Part shown: piece by piece, positions 52,599-61,036 of the stretch
Position numbering within the stretch: the first letter of the stretch is position 1
Layout of the letters: the number at the start of each line of letters is the position of its first letter
DNA from: CAZSSH01 sp964609825
Lineage (GTDB): Bacteria; Verrucomicrobiota; Lentisphaeria; Victivallales; Victivallaceae
DNA length: 64,000 nucleotides
Assembly: GCA_964609825.1 (NCBI GenBank)
Contig: CAZSSH010000007.1
Span: forward strand, 124,001-188,000
Reading direction: 5' to 3'
Notes under the pieces: generated by a model
What the model was told of the DNA's origin: nothing
The model's input: the letters and a program-made list of their open reading frames with translations, nothing else
Databases searched by the model: none
Position numbers and translations under genes: made by a program

Positions 52599-52973
52599 TC
52601 AGAGCTTGATCGGGTCTTTCAGACCGCAGATTGCTTCGACGGTCTCCATATAGACGACGCTCGGCAGCTCGCCGAGGAAATCGGCGGCGCTTTCGGTGTC
52701 GTCAATCCGGATAAAATAATCCTCCTCGCCCTCATAAACACCGACCGGGGTTAAGAAGTCTTCGCCGTTGGGGGTGAGGGTAAAGACGCCCTCGTCCGGC
52801 CAGTTTTGCAACAAGTCGCCTTTTTCAATAATATCCATCGCCGCTTCGTGCTCGTCCCAAAAGTAGACTTGCAGCCGCTGGGCGAGATTGTCGGTGAAAT
52901 CGGCGGCGGTGATGATGACGGAGCCCGCGCGGATGACTTTTTCGGCGGCCTGCATGATAGTTTCGTTTTCCAT
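52599..52973 (-). CDS. Small acidic protein of unknown function
   Basis: 124 residues, rich in Asp and Glu, no signal or membrane segment. I do not recognise a family. Notable pieces are AQRLQVYFWDEHEAAMDIIEK, FTLTPNGEDFLTPVGVYEG and YFIRIDDTESAADFLGELP, suggesting an alpha/beta fold. Its start lies two bases after the end of the DUF89 gene, so it belongs to that three-gene unit and may be co-regulated with it. Confidence 0.65.
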   Translation of the reverse strand: MENETIMQAAEKVIRAGSVIITAADFTDNLAQRLQVYFWDEHEAAMDIIEKGDLLQNWPDEGVFTLTPNGEDFLTPVGVYEGEEDYFIRIDDTESAADFLGELPSVVYMETVEAICGLKDPIKL

Positions 52974-52975
52974 AA

Positions 52976-53827
52976 TTATAAATTCCTGTATAAAATTTTG
53001 AGGGCGCCGCGCGGACTCTCAAGTACCTTGGAGATGACGCCGCACTTGACGCGGAGCAAGTGAAAAATCGGACGGTCATAGGTGTCGAGCGTTTCATAAT
53101 TGCCTTGACCCTTGGTGACCACCAAATCCGCCTTGCGCATTTCGCTCAGCAACTCGGGCGAACTGTTGCGCAATGACACCCCGGGAGCCATGTCGCCGGT
53201 GTCAAAAATCGGCACATAATCGATCCCGGAGAGCGCCGCCTCGCGCCGCGTGACGTCGTTGAGGATCGGGAAACCGCGCACCCCGACGGTGATTTTGTCG
53301 GCGTAACGCTCGATTAAGAGGCGGTCGAGCACAGCTTCGCCGCAGTTGTCGAGCATGTAAAAAATCCGCTTGGCCCCGTCCATTTTTTGTTGTAACAATT
53401 GTACCGCCGCCGAATCAAACGGGAGGTCCAGCGCGCTCAAAATATCCGCCTCGGCCTCGCTGAGATCAAAATCGGGGTTGACCCCGTAATCGATGATGTT
53501 GCCGGCAATCGCCAGCCGGACGACGACTTCAAAATCGTGGTTGCGCTCGGCGATAATTTTGCGCAAATCAGGGAGCATGGCCAGCCCCAGTGCGGTCGAT
53601 TTGTCCTTGACGGCTTGGAACGGGTCGTGAATTCCGGTTTTTTGATTGACCACCCGGTGAAAAAAGGAGGCGAATTCGGGCGGAGTGGTGGCCTCGTCGG
53701 CCTCCATCACGATTTTTAAAAAATCGCGGACAATCTGACGTTGGGCAGCCTCCTCATGGGCCGCTTTTTTGGCCAACTCGGAGAGCTGCGACAAGATGCA
53801 CGGGTAACAGTCGATTTTTACTTGCAT
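52976..53827 (-). CDS. DUF89 / ARMT1-like damage-control phosphatase
   Basis: 283 residues. It begins K-I-D-C-Y-P-C-I-L, the C-x2-C start typical of subfamily I of DUF89 proteins. The metal-binding Asp-Asn motif is FYMLDNCGEAVLDRLLIE, followed by TVGVRGFPILNDVTRREA and the second motif DLVVTKGQGNYETL. Members of this family hydrolyse phosphorylated, damaged metabolites using a divalent metal; the exact substrate is unknown. The start overlaps the end of the HIT gene by ten bases. Confidence 0.9.
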   Translation of the reverse strand: MQVKIDCYPCILSQLSELAKKAAHEEAAQRQIVRDFLKIVMEADEATTPPEFASFFHRVVNQKTGIHDPFQAVKDKSTALGLAMLPDLRKIIAERNHDFEVVVRLAIAGNIIDYGVNPDFDLSEAEADILSALDLPFDSAAVQLLQQKMDGAKRIFYMLDNCGEAVLDRLLIERYADKITVGVRGFPILNDVTRREAALSGIDYVPIFDTGDMAPGVSLRNSSPELLSEMRKADLVVTKGQGNYETLDTYDRPIFHLLRVKCGVISKVLESPRGALKILYRNL

Positions 53828-54324
53828 GATGCGTCCGTCACCCAGTTGTCCGCAATCAGCTTGCGGGTGTTTTCCAGTGCTTCCGGCACGCAGCGGATGT
53901 CGGCCAGCACGGGCATAAAATTGTTGTCGCCGACCCAGCGCGGGACGATGTGCATGTGCAAATGCTCGGCTACCCCGGCCCCGGCGGCGGCCCCGAGATT
54001 GAGCCCGACGTTAAAGGCGGCGGGACTCATGACTTTGCGTAACGTGAGCTCGCTTTGGATAGTGAGCTCCAAGAGTTCGGCGCGTTCCTCGGCGGTGAGC
54101 AACGGCAAATCCGCCGCGTGGCGGTACGGGGCGACCAACAAATGCCCCGAGTTGTACGGGTAGCGGTTGAGGATTACAAAGCAGTGCTTGCCGCGGCGGG
54201 CGATCAGTTTCTCCTCATAACGCTCAGGGTTGGGCGACTCGTTGCCGCACAAAAAGCAATCCGGCGATTTTTCACCGCGGATGAATTCGACGCGCCAGGG
54301 TGCCCAGAGTGGCGGAGTGGACAT
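53818..54324 (-). CDS. HIT-family nucleotide hydrolase/transferase
   Basis: 168 residues. The histidine-triad motif is AEHLHMHIVPRW near residue 130 (H-x-H-x-H). The N-terminus resembles Ap4A phosphorylase-type HIT proteins: WAPWRVEFI, then DCFLCGNE with a cysteine pair, and VILNRYPYNSGHLLVAPYRH. It probably cleaves dinucleoside polyphosphates or nucleotide adducts. First gene of a three-gene minus-strand unit with the DUF89 protein and the acidic protein. Confidence 0.9.
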   Translation of the reverse strand: MSTPPLWAPWRVEFIRGEKSPDCFLCGNESPNPERYEEKLIARRGKHCFVILNRYPYNSGHLLVAPYRHAADLPLLTAEERAELLELTIQSELTLRKVMSPAAFNVGLNLGAAAGAGVAEHLHMHIVPRWVGDNNFMPVLADIRCVPEALENTRKLIADNWVTDASCK

Positions 54325-54400
54325 GAAAAAATCCTTTGTTTACGTCATATCTTGTGTCAAGATATAAAGTAAACGATTTTTGGCAAAATTCAAATCTTTT

Positions 54401-55519
54401 TCAGTTGATTTCGAGCAAATCGCCGATTTGGGTCAAAAGCTCGCAGCCACCGGGAGTAATATAGACCAGATTCTCGAGCCGGATGCCGCCCCAGTCGGCA
54501 TAATAAAGCCCCGGCTCGACGGTGATGACTTCACCGCCCTGCAAGGGGTGAGGGTTTTTGACGCTGAGGCGCGGGAGCTCATGGATGTCAAGCCCGACGC
54601 CGTGTCCCAGACTGTGAAAAAAACCGTAATCGATGCCGTCGGCGCCGCGTCCGGTCTGGAATCCCGCCGCTTCCATAACCGCCGTCGCTTTTTGAGTGAC
54701 TTCCGAGGGAATGGCGCCCGGCTTGAGCAGTGACTGAGCATGGTCGCGCGCTTGCTTCACCGCCTCGTAAGCTTGTTTGACCACGGGTGCGGCTTTGCCC
54801 TTGACGACGGTTCGGGTGAGGTCTCCCCAGTATCCGGTGGCCGTGTCGCGGGGGAAGATGTCGATGACAATCGGCGCCTCGGCGGCAAGCGGCCCGGAGC
54901 CCGCGTGGTGCGGCTGCGAGCCTTGGACGCCCCCGGCGCAAATGGTGTTGCCGGAGACGGTCCCGGCACGCAACAACTCCAAGTCGATTTCGGTGCGCAA
55001 GCGCTCGGAAGTCAGGACTTCGCCTTGCCATACCAGCAGTTTTTGTGCATTGACCGAGGCTTCGCCCAGGACTTCCCAGGCCCGGCGCATCCCGCGCTCG
55101 GCGGCGCGTTGGGCACGGATGATCTGATCGACCTCGTCACGGGTTTTAAACTCGCGCTCATGGAAAAAAGCGCCGGTCACCGGCTCGACGGCGAGCTCGC
55201 GCAAACGCAAATCGTCGGCGAGTTTGAGCGGGAAATCGGCGGGGACCAGAAATTTGGCGATTTGGTGTTTTCGCGCCAGCGCGGCAATCACGCCAAGGTT
55301 GGTGCCGTCGGCCAAGTCGGCGGTGTTTAACACCGTAATGCCCGGCTTGCACTCGGCCAGCGCGCGCGCAAATTCGAGGCTCGAGCAAATGACAAATTTG
55401 CCCGCCGCAGTCTCCAAATATAAAAAATCGTCCGGGGTCGAGAGGCCGGAGGCATAGCGGATGTCCGCCGAGCGCTCTCCGGCGCCGATCAATAATTTTG
55501 CGATATCAGACATACTCAT
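54401..55519 (-). CDS. M24 metallopeptidase (Xaa-Pro aminopeptidase/dipeptidase family)
   Basis: 372 residues. The N-terminal creatinase-like domain covers about 1-135. The C-terminal pita-bread domain carries the five metal ligands: VIDIFPRDTATGYWGDLTRT, FFHSLGHGVGLDIHELP and VITVEPGLYYADWGGIRLEN. It removes N-terminal residues next to proline or cleaves Xaa-Pro dipeptides. Two ATG codons lie close together at the start (55519 and 55513) and no good ribosome-binding site is visible. It diverges from plsY across 68 bases. Confidence 0.9.
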   Translation of the reverse strand: MSMSDIAKLLIGAGERSADIRYASGLSTPDDFLYLETAAGKFVICSSLEFARALAECKPGITVLNTADLADGTNLGVIAALARKHQIAKFLVPADFPLKLADDLRLRELAVEPVTGAFFHEREFKTRDEVDQIIRAQRAAERGMRRAWEVLGEASVNAQKLLVWQGEVLTSERLRTEIDLELLRAGTVSGNTICAGGVQGSQPHHAGSGPLAAEAPIVIDIFPRDTATGYWGDLTRTVVKGKAAPVVKQAYEAVKQARDHAQSLLKPGAIPSEVTQKATAVMEAAGFQTGRGADGIDYGFFHSLGHGVGLDIHELPRLSVKNPHPLQGGEVITVEPGLYYADWGGIRLENLVYITPGGCELLTQIGDLLEIN

Positions 55520-55587
55520 CTTGCATTTTACAGGTTATTATGGTACATTAAGATAATGCAGTAAACCGTAAATTGCAAAGGGAAAAT

Positions 55588-56217
55588 ATGATTTTTGAAA
55601 CAGTTTTGGCGATCCTGGCGGCATATTTGCTCGGCTCGGTGCCTTTCGGCTTTTTGATTGGCAAATATTATCACATCGACATCCGCACTGTCGGCAGCAA
55701 AAACATCGGGGCGACCAACGTCACGCGCTGCGTCGGCAAAAAGGCGGGCAAAGTCTGCTTTTTTCTCGATTTCTTAAAAGGGCTGATCCCGGTACTCCTG
55801 ACCCTCAAATATTGGCCCGACAACGCCCCGTTGATGGCGCTTGGCATCGGCGTGGCGACGATTTTGGGGCACGTGTTTCCTGTTTACTTGAAATTCAAAG
55901 GCGGCAAAGGGGTCGCCACTGCGGGCGGCGTGGCGCTGGCGCTGGCGCCGTATGCGTTGATTACCGCCCTCATCGTCTGGTATCTTGTGTTTTACGTGAG
56001 CCGCTATGTCTCTTTGGGGAGCATCGTGGCCTCGATCATTTTGCCGGTAGCGGCGTTGGTGTATCAATATTTGCATATCGGCAACGACGTCTCGGCGGCA
56101 ACCATTATTTTTCTCTTTTTGATCGGGATTTTGAGCGTGGTGCGGCACATCAGCAACATCAAACGCATTTTAAACGGCACCGAGTCCAAATTTGAGCGCA
56201 AAAAGAGCGGAGAATAA
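55588..56217 (+). CDS. plsY: Glycerol-3-phosphate acyltransferase PlsY
   Basis: 209 residues from ATG 55588 behind AAAGGGAAAAT. A polytopic membrane protein with the PlsY motifs LGSVPFGFLIGKY, VGSKNIGATNVTR and FKGGKGVATAGGVALALAP. It transfers an acyl group from acyl-phosphate to glycerol-3-phosphate in the first step of phospholipid synthesis. Its stop is immediately followed by the gpsA start, so the two genes supply and use glycerol-3-phosphate. Confidence 0.95.
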   Translation: MIFETVLAILAAYLLGSVPFGFLIGKYYHIDIRTVGSKNIGATNVTRCVGKKAGKVCFFLDFLKGLIPVLLTLKYWPDNAPLMALGIGVATILGHVFPVYLKFKGGKGVATAGGVALALAPYALITALIVWYLVFYVSRYVSLGSIVASIILPVAALVYQYLHIGNDVSAATIIFLFLIGILSVVRHISNIKRILNGTESKFERKKSGE

Positions 56218-57216
56218 ATGAAAATTACCGTATTGAGTGACGGGGCGTGGGGGACTGCGTTGGCGATGAATTTGCTGGACAACGGTCACCGTGTCACCTT
56301 GTGGGGGCCTTTCCCCGAGTATTTGGCGACGATGAAAGAAACGCACGAGAATTCGCGCTTTTTGCCCGGCGTCAAGCTCCCCGCTGCCTTGGCGTTTGAG
56401 CCGGATATGGCCAAAGCGGTTGAGCAAAGCGAAATCATTTTATTGGCCACCCCTACCCAGTATTTGCGGAGCGTATTGACCAAATTTGCCCCGTACCACG
56501 ACCCCAAACAGCAGCTCTTGGTCAATGTTGCCAAAGGCATTGAGGTCGAGTCGTGGCTCCGCATCAGCGAGATGGTCGAGTCCGTTTTGGGCAAGCACCG
56601 CTATGTGGCGCTCTCGGGGCCCAGCCATGCCGAGGAAGTTTCGCGCAAGCTCCCCACAGCCGTAGTCGCCGCCTCGCACCACGAAAAGGATGCGCAATTG
56701 GTCCAGCAGACGTTTATCAATGAGAGTTTCCGCGTCTACACCTCGCATGACGTTGTCGGCGTCGAGCTCGGGGGCGCGTTAAAAAATGTGATGGCCATTG
56801 CCGCCGGGATCATCGACGGACTTAAGCTCGGCGACAACCCCAAAGCAGCGATGATCACCCGCGGGATTGCCGAAATGGGCCGTCTGGGCTCATTGTACGG
56901 CGGCAAAAATGCGACCTTCTCGGGGTTGAGCGGCATCGGCGACTTGATCGTCACTTGCACCAGCGGGCACAGCCGCAACCGCCACGTCGGCGAAGAGCTC
57001 GGGCGCGGCCGCAAGTTGAGCGAAATCACCTCCGCCATGGGAATGGTGGTCGCCGAGGGGGTTACCACCGCCCGCGGCGCTTACACGTTGGCGCGCAAGG
57101 TCAATGCCAATACGCCGATCATCGACCAGATTTACGCCATTTTGTATCAGGATCTCGACCCCAAAGCGGCGATCAAAAATCTGATGAGCCGCAGCGCGGG
57201 CAACGAGTTTTATTGA
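56218..57216 (+). CDS. gpsA: NAD(P)+-dependent glycerol-3-phosphate dehydrogenase
   Basis: 332 residues, normal for GpsA, starting right after the plsY stop. The N-terminal dinucleotide motif reads VLSDGAWGTALAMNLL, with S-D-G in place of the usual G-A-G, but the following W-G-T-A-L-A is intact. Other family motifs are VNVAKGIEV, ALSGPSHAEEV, GALKNVMAIAAGIIDG with the catalytic Lys, and GIGDLIVTCTSGHSRN. It reduces dihydroxyacetone phosphate for phospholipid synthesis. Confidence 0.94.
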   Translation: MKITVLSDGAWGTALAMNLLDNGHRVTLWGPFPEYLATMKETHENSRFLPGVKLPAALAFEPDMAKAVEQSEIILLATPTQYLRSVLTKFAPYHDPKQQLLVNVAKGIEVESWLRISEMVESVLGKHRYVALSGPSHAEEVSRKLPTAVVAASHHEKDAQLVQQTFINESFRVYTSHDVVGVELGGALKNVMAIAAGIIDGLKLGDNPKAAMITRGIAEMGRLGSLYGGKNATFSGLSGIGDLIVTCTSGHSRNRHVGEELGRGRKLSEITSAMGMVVAEGVTTARGAYTLARKVNANTPIIDQIYAILYQDLDPKAAIKNLMSRSAGNEFY

Positions 57217-57233
57217 TCGCCTGACCGGAAAAA

Positions 57234-57282
57234 CAAAAAAATGACTTATGTGCCCTCTGGAGAGCCATAAGTCATTTTTTTT
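57234..57282. terminator. Bidirectional intrinsic terminator between gpsA and the GH36 gene
   Basis: A-run, then ATGACTTATG (57241-57250) pairing with CATAAGTCAT (57266-57275), then a T-run to 57282. The A and T tracts extend the stem, and each serves as U-tract for one strand. Confidence 0.92.
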
Positions 57283-57291
57283 ATCTCTTAA

Positions 57292-59739
57292 TTACTTTGC
57301 TGCAAGTTTTCGGTAACGGATCAGCCGCGCCGTCCGCGGTTCGGCAACCCGGAGTGTCAACCCGGCGGTCATCAACGCTTGGCCGTTTTCAGTCGCCGGG
57401 GCAAAGGTTTGATCCATGTCCTCCACCAGATAATCGGCGTCTTGGTCAAGGCCGCGAAGCAACAACGCGCACTCGACCGCCGGGCTTTGCGGACCGCGAA
57501 AGACCGTCAAGAGCCCGTGACCGTCCTCCGGCAAATCGTATTGCGTCACTGTCCACATCCCGCCGCCGCTGCCGTCGGGGGCGCTCAAACTGTAATAATC
57601 GCCCGTAAAACAATCACGGACCGCGCGGTATTCATGGAGTCGTGCCCGCAGCCAGTCAAACGGATAGTCACCGGTTACCGGGCCTTCGGTGCCGTAAAAA
57701 CAGTGAATTCCGATGGCGGCATTCATCGCCGCTCGAAAGTTATAAGTGTCTCCGCCCTCGGGATTTTGCGTGCCGGTGCCGAAACGCGGCCAGTAGCGCG
57801 CCATCCCGGCGATATGGGTCAGCTGAAACTCGGGGTTGAATCCGGGGAAACACTGCATGTCGCTGTACCACAACGGCATACTGTAGCGCAAGAGCTCGAT
57901 GTCGAGCCGCCGTCCCCCCGAAGCGCAGTTGTCGATCATGAGACGGGGAAATTTGCGCCGCAATTCGCGCCAGAAGCGGTAGAGCCCCGCTACAAAACGG
58001 ATTTCGGTAATGCCCTTGCGGTCAGGCGCATCCTTTTTTCGCCAGTACGGCAGCGGCTGAAAGTTGAAATCCTCCCGATACCAGTCGAGATGGTTGCGCT
58101 CGATGATCCCGGAAATTTTATCAAAGCACCATTGCCACGCCGCCGGGTCGCCGAGGTCGAGGAGCGTGTTTTCGGGACCGTCAAAAATCAGCAGCTCGGG
58201 ATGCTCCTGAGCCAGTTTGCTGCTTGTGCGGACCCGCTCGGGCTCAAACCAGAGCAACAGTTTTTTACCGTTTTGATGGGCCGTTTTTTCGATATTGGCA
58301 AGTTCCTGCGGAAACGAGTCCGGATTAAAATCCCAATCGCCCACATTGCGAAACCACGCCGGGTTGAATTCATTGGCGCTGGCGGGGGCAAACCAGCCCG
58401 CGTCCATCCAGTAAATATCGACCGGCAATTGTTCGCGCTCGATGCAGCGGAGGCGGTCAAGCTGCCCGGGCTCGGGCAAGCCGCCCCAGCTCATAAAACT
58501 CACCGGCCCGGCGGGCGGGGCATCGTTGATTGGCAACATGACATGTTTGGTGACAAACCGCCGCCACAGATTGACGGCATGATCGTTGCCTCCCTCCGAG
58601 TTGTACTGCAAAAAGATCGACGGCACCTCGATGGTCTCGCCCGGCTCCAGTACGAGATCGGCGTCCTCCAGCTTGGCGGTCAAACGCCAAACGCCGCCGG
58701 ATGCGGTTACTTGGGCCTGCCATTGTCCGGCCCAGCCGACGACGCACCGCAAATTGGCGTCGCCGACAGCGAGGTCGAAGCAGGGGAGCCACTCGTCGGA
58801 GGGGCGTCCGCCGGTGGCGCCAAAGGTGATTTCGCGGTCAAAACTCAGGTCATCGCTCACCGGAGTAAATGAGTCTTTAAAACCGTCGCCCGGCCATTGA
58901 TGGCGGGCGTCGGTATTAAATGATCCCCGCAGCCTCAGGAGTTTGCCCCCGCCGCCGCTAAATGACGAATGGTAACTCATTGCCAGCGGACTGATGTCAT
59001 AAAGGCGCAGGCTCTTTTGGGCGGACGGATTGGTAAACCACGTGTGATACTCCCAGACCGGAAAATCATGCCAGGCTTTGAGTTCGACCGTCATCACCAG
59101 CGATGGGGCGGCGGCGACAAAACGATGCAGCGTATGATCGCCTTTACGCTCGCTGGTATGCTGCAAACCGTTAGCCGCAAAGAATTCCCGGGCGGAGATT
59201 TCGCCATAGCCGAAACTGACCGGAAATGTTGTGTCCCAACCGGATTTGCCGCATTGGATTTGTTTGCCGTCGGCCGTCGTCAATACCGGGTTGCACCAAT
59301 TGGCATGGGTCATATGGGTTGACCCCGACGGCTCGACCAAGAGCTCAAGCGCGCGGACGCTGTCGAGCTTGACGTCAAATACAAATGCGTCGCCGGTGTT
59401 GAGCAGCGGGGACGCGGCCAGCGTTTTGCCGCCACTTGTCACCAGAAACCGGATCGGCTCCATTTCGCCGGGACATTTTTTGACGTCGCTGTCCAGCGCC
59501 GGGCCGGCCACGGCGTAAAAATGCGTCAGCGCCACGGCGGACTCGAGTCGGATACGGCTGCGGGCATGGGTACCGTAGCCGAAACGGTACTCTTGTCCGG
59601 CAACATTTAAGGGTTCGCCGCCGATGATCGATTGTCCCGACCGCAAAATGCCCCACCCTTGCTCACAACCGGTGAGTTCGATGATTTCCGGGGCGAGCTC
59701 TGCCGCATTATCCAACATGGTTCGGATGTCCTCATTCAT
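57292..59739 (-). CDS. GH36 alpha-galactosidase with an N-terminal NPCBM-like module
   Basis: 815 residues. Residues 20-150 resemble an NPCBM domain (YRFGYGTHARSRIRLE is its G-x-G-T-H-A motif). After a beta-sandwich domain the (beta/alpha)8 core has PVDIYWMDAGWF, LLLWFEPERV, the nucleophile region LDWYREDFNFQP with the catalytic Asp, and the acid/base region MIDNCASGGRRLDIELL...WYSDMQ. It has no signal peptide, so it probably acts inside the cell. It ends in a strong terminator. Its start lies 10 bases after the small membrane-protein gene, and the pair diverges from an AraC regulator. Confidence 0.88.
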   Translation of the reverse strand: MNEDIRTMLDNAAELAPEIIELTGCEQGWGILRSGQSIIGGEPLNVAGQEYRFGYGTHARSRIRLESAVALTHFYAVAGPALDSDVKKCPGEMEPIRFLVTSGGKTLAASPLLNTGDAFVFDVKLDSVRALELLVEPSGSTHMTHANWCNPVLTTADGKQIQCGKSGWDTTFPVSFGYGEISAREFFAANGLQHTSERKGDHTLHRFVAAAPSLVMTVELKAWHDFPVWEYHTWFTNPSAQKSLRLYDISPLAMSYHSSFSGGGGKLLRLRGSFNTDARHQWPGDGFKDSFTPVSDDLSFDREITFGATGGRPSDEWLPCFDLAVGDANLRCVVGWAGQWQAQVTASGGVWRLTAKLEDADLVLEPGETIEVPSIFLQYNSEGGNDHAVNLWRRFVTKHVMLPINDAPPAGPVSFMSWGGLPEPGQLDRLRCIEREQLPVDIYWMDAGWFAPASANEFNPAWFRNVGDWDFNPDSFPQELANIEKTAHQNGKKLLLWFEPERVRTSSKLAQEHPELLIFDGPENTLLDLGDPAAWQWCFDKISGIIERNHLDWYREDFNFQPLPYWRKKDAPDRKGITEIRFVAGLYRFWRELRRKFPRLMIDNCASGGRRLDIELLRYSMPLWYSDMQCFPGFNPEFQLTHIAGMARYWPRFGTGTQNPEGGDTYNFRAAMNAAIGIHCFYGTEGPVTGDYPFDWLRARLHEYRAVRDCFTGDYYSLSAPDGSGGGMWTVTQYDLPEDGHGLLTVFRGPQSPAVECALLLRGLDQDADYLVEDMDQTFAPATENGQALMTAGLTLRVAEPRTARLIRYRKLAAK

Positions 59740-59749
59740 AAGTAACTCC

Positions 59750-60088
59750 TTATTGCTGATTGGTTTGAGCGGTTAACGAAAAAATGGCGATCCCGGCGGT
59801 GATCAGGGCGATGCCGCCCCAGCCGCTCAGGGAGATCGGTTGCCGGTATACTGCCAGCAGCGCCAGTTGATTCAATACAAATGCGCCGCCGGTGCAAATG
59901 GCCAGTGCCGCCGCCGGGTGCATGACTTTGTAAACATTGATCAGCATGATGATGCTGGTCATCCCGAATAAGTTGCCCAAGGCAAATCCGTACCAGTATT
60001 TCTCCGGGCTCAGGCTGCCCCATTTGAAAAAGACGGAAGCAATCACCTGAAACAGTAAAAAAATCGCAATGTTCCAAAATAAATACAT
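59750..60088 (-). CDS. SMR/EamA-like four-helix membrane protein
   Basis: 112 residues with four hydrophobic helices: NIAIFLLFQVIASVFFKWG, FALGNLFGMTSIIMLINVYK, AAALAICTGGAFVLNQLALLAVY and GWGGIALITAGIAIFSL. Size and layout match small multidrug-resistance-type transporters and single-module EamA proteins. The SMR Glu at the first helix (Glu14 in EmrE) is not visible here. A sugar or glycan-lipid carrier function is possible but unproven; it sits directly before the alpha-galactosidase gene. Confidence 0.7.
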   Translation of the reverse strand: MYLFWNIAIFLLFQVIASVFFKWGSLSPEKYWYGFALGNLFGMTSIIMLINVYKVMHPAAALAICTGGAFVLNQLALLAVYRQPISLSGWGGIALITAGIAIFSLTAQTNQQ

Positions 60089-60132
60089 TATAACTCCTTG
60101 GTTGTTTTTTGCTTTATTTAAGGTAACACAGC

Positions 60133-60161
60133 TTGACGGATATGCAATGTAAGATTATCTT
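60133..60161 (+). promoter_or_regulatory. Promoter of the AraC-type regulator gene
   Basis: TTGACG (60133-60138), a 17-base spacer and TATCTT (60156-60161) lie about 50 bases before the start codon. The -10 region contains the small palindrome AAGAT-T-ATCTT (60151-60161). Confidence 0.65.
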
Positions 60162-60209
60162 AAGAGTATGTAAAAAACAACTGTCAAAGATTGGCGGCGG
60201 GAGAGAAAT

Positions 60210-61034
60210 ATGGATCAAGCGCTTGACTCGATATTGGAAATCACCGTTTACGAGGGCGATGTCACGCCGTTGACCGAAGCGCACCGCACGGCATGGCGGA
60301 CGCTGCCTTGTTATGTCTTGGTCAACCAGCAAAATGTTACCGGGAGAATTCAGACTCGGGAGCACGATTATCAGGTTGATGATCAGGAGAGTTATCTCAT
60401 GGTGCGGGGAGAGCCCCACAAGCTTACCTGGCTCGACGGGCAAAACCCGGTGTCAATTTGGTGTCACTTTAATGTGACGCTGCGGCACAGCATTGATTAC
60501 CTGTCATTTTTTGAAATCCCGCGCAAATTTGAGCCGCCGTTGTCGGATGCATTGCGCGAGACCTGCCGCCGGTTGGTGATGCCGTCCGGTGCTTCGCCGT
60601 TGATGGTGATGACCGAAAAACGCAAATTGGCTTGGGAACTCCTCGCCTTGATTCTCTCCGGGTGCAAAGAGCGGCCGGAGGCCAAACAACAGCTTGGCAA
60701 ACTTGATGCGCTATCTCCTGCATTAAAGTACATCAATCGCCATTTCGGCGAGGATTTTGAGCTTGAACTGGCGGCGCAAAATATGAATTTGTCAGTGTCG
60801 CGCTTCTCCGCCTTGTTTCGCTCGGCGATGGCGGTTTCGCCGGCGGCGTACCGCAATATTCTGCGCCTGGAGCGCGCGTACCAAAAGCTCAGCGCCGGGG
60901 CGTCAACCCCCAAAGAAATTGCCGCCGAGCTCGGCTTCTATGACGTGTTTCATTTTGCCAAAGCATTCAAGCGGCAGTTTGGGGTGACGCCGACGGCATT
61001 GCTGCGGCGACTGGCCGCCGGGAGCCGTTTTTGA
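60210..61034 (+). CDS. AraC-family transcriptional regulator
   Basis: 274 residues behind GGGAGAG. The N-terminal 110 residues look like a cupin sensor. Two helix-turn-helix motifs lie at about 175-270: LELAAQNMNLSVSRFSALFRSAM and IAAELGFYDVFHFAKAFKRQFG, with the conserved C-terminal F-x-K-x-F-K-R-x-F-G-V-T-P end. It is divergent from the SMR-like and GH36 genes and probably activates them in response to a sugar. The N-terminal sensor belongs to no named subfamily that I can pick. Confidence 0.9.
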   Translation: MDQALDSILEITVYEGDVTPLTEAHRTAWRTLPCYVLVNQQNVTGRIQTREHDYQVDDQESYLMVRGEPHKLTWLDGQNPVSIWCHFNVTLRHSIDYLSFFEIPRKFEPPLSDALRETCRRLVMPSGASPLMVMTEKRKLAWELLALILSGCKERPEAKQQLGKLDALSPALKYINRHFGEDFELELAAQNMNLSVSRFSALFRSAMAVSPAAYRNILRLERAYQKLSAGASTPKEIAAELGFYDVFHFAKAFKRQFGVTPTALLRRLAAGSRF

Positions 61035-61036
61035 GT

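Noticed and set aside
57379..58872. 497-residue plus-strand open frame opposite the GH36 gene
   Set aside because: Antisense shadow; the minus-strand frame has the GH36 active-site motifs and a terminator.
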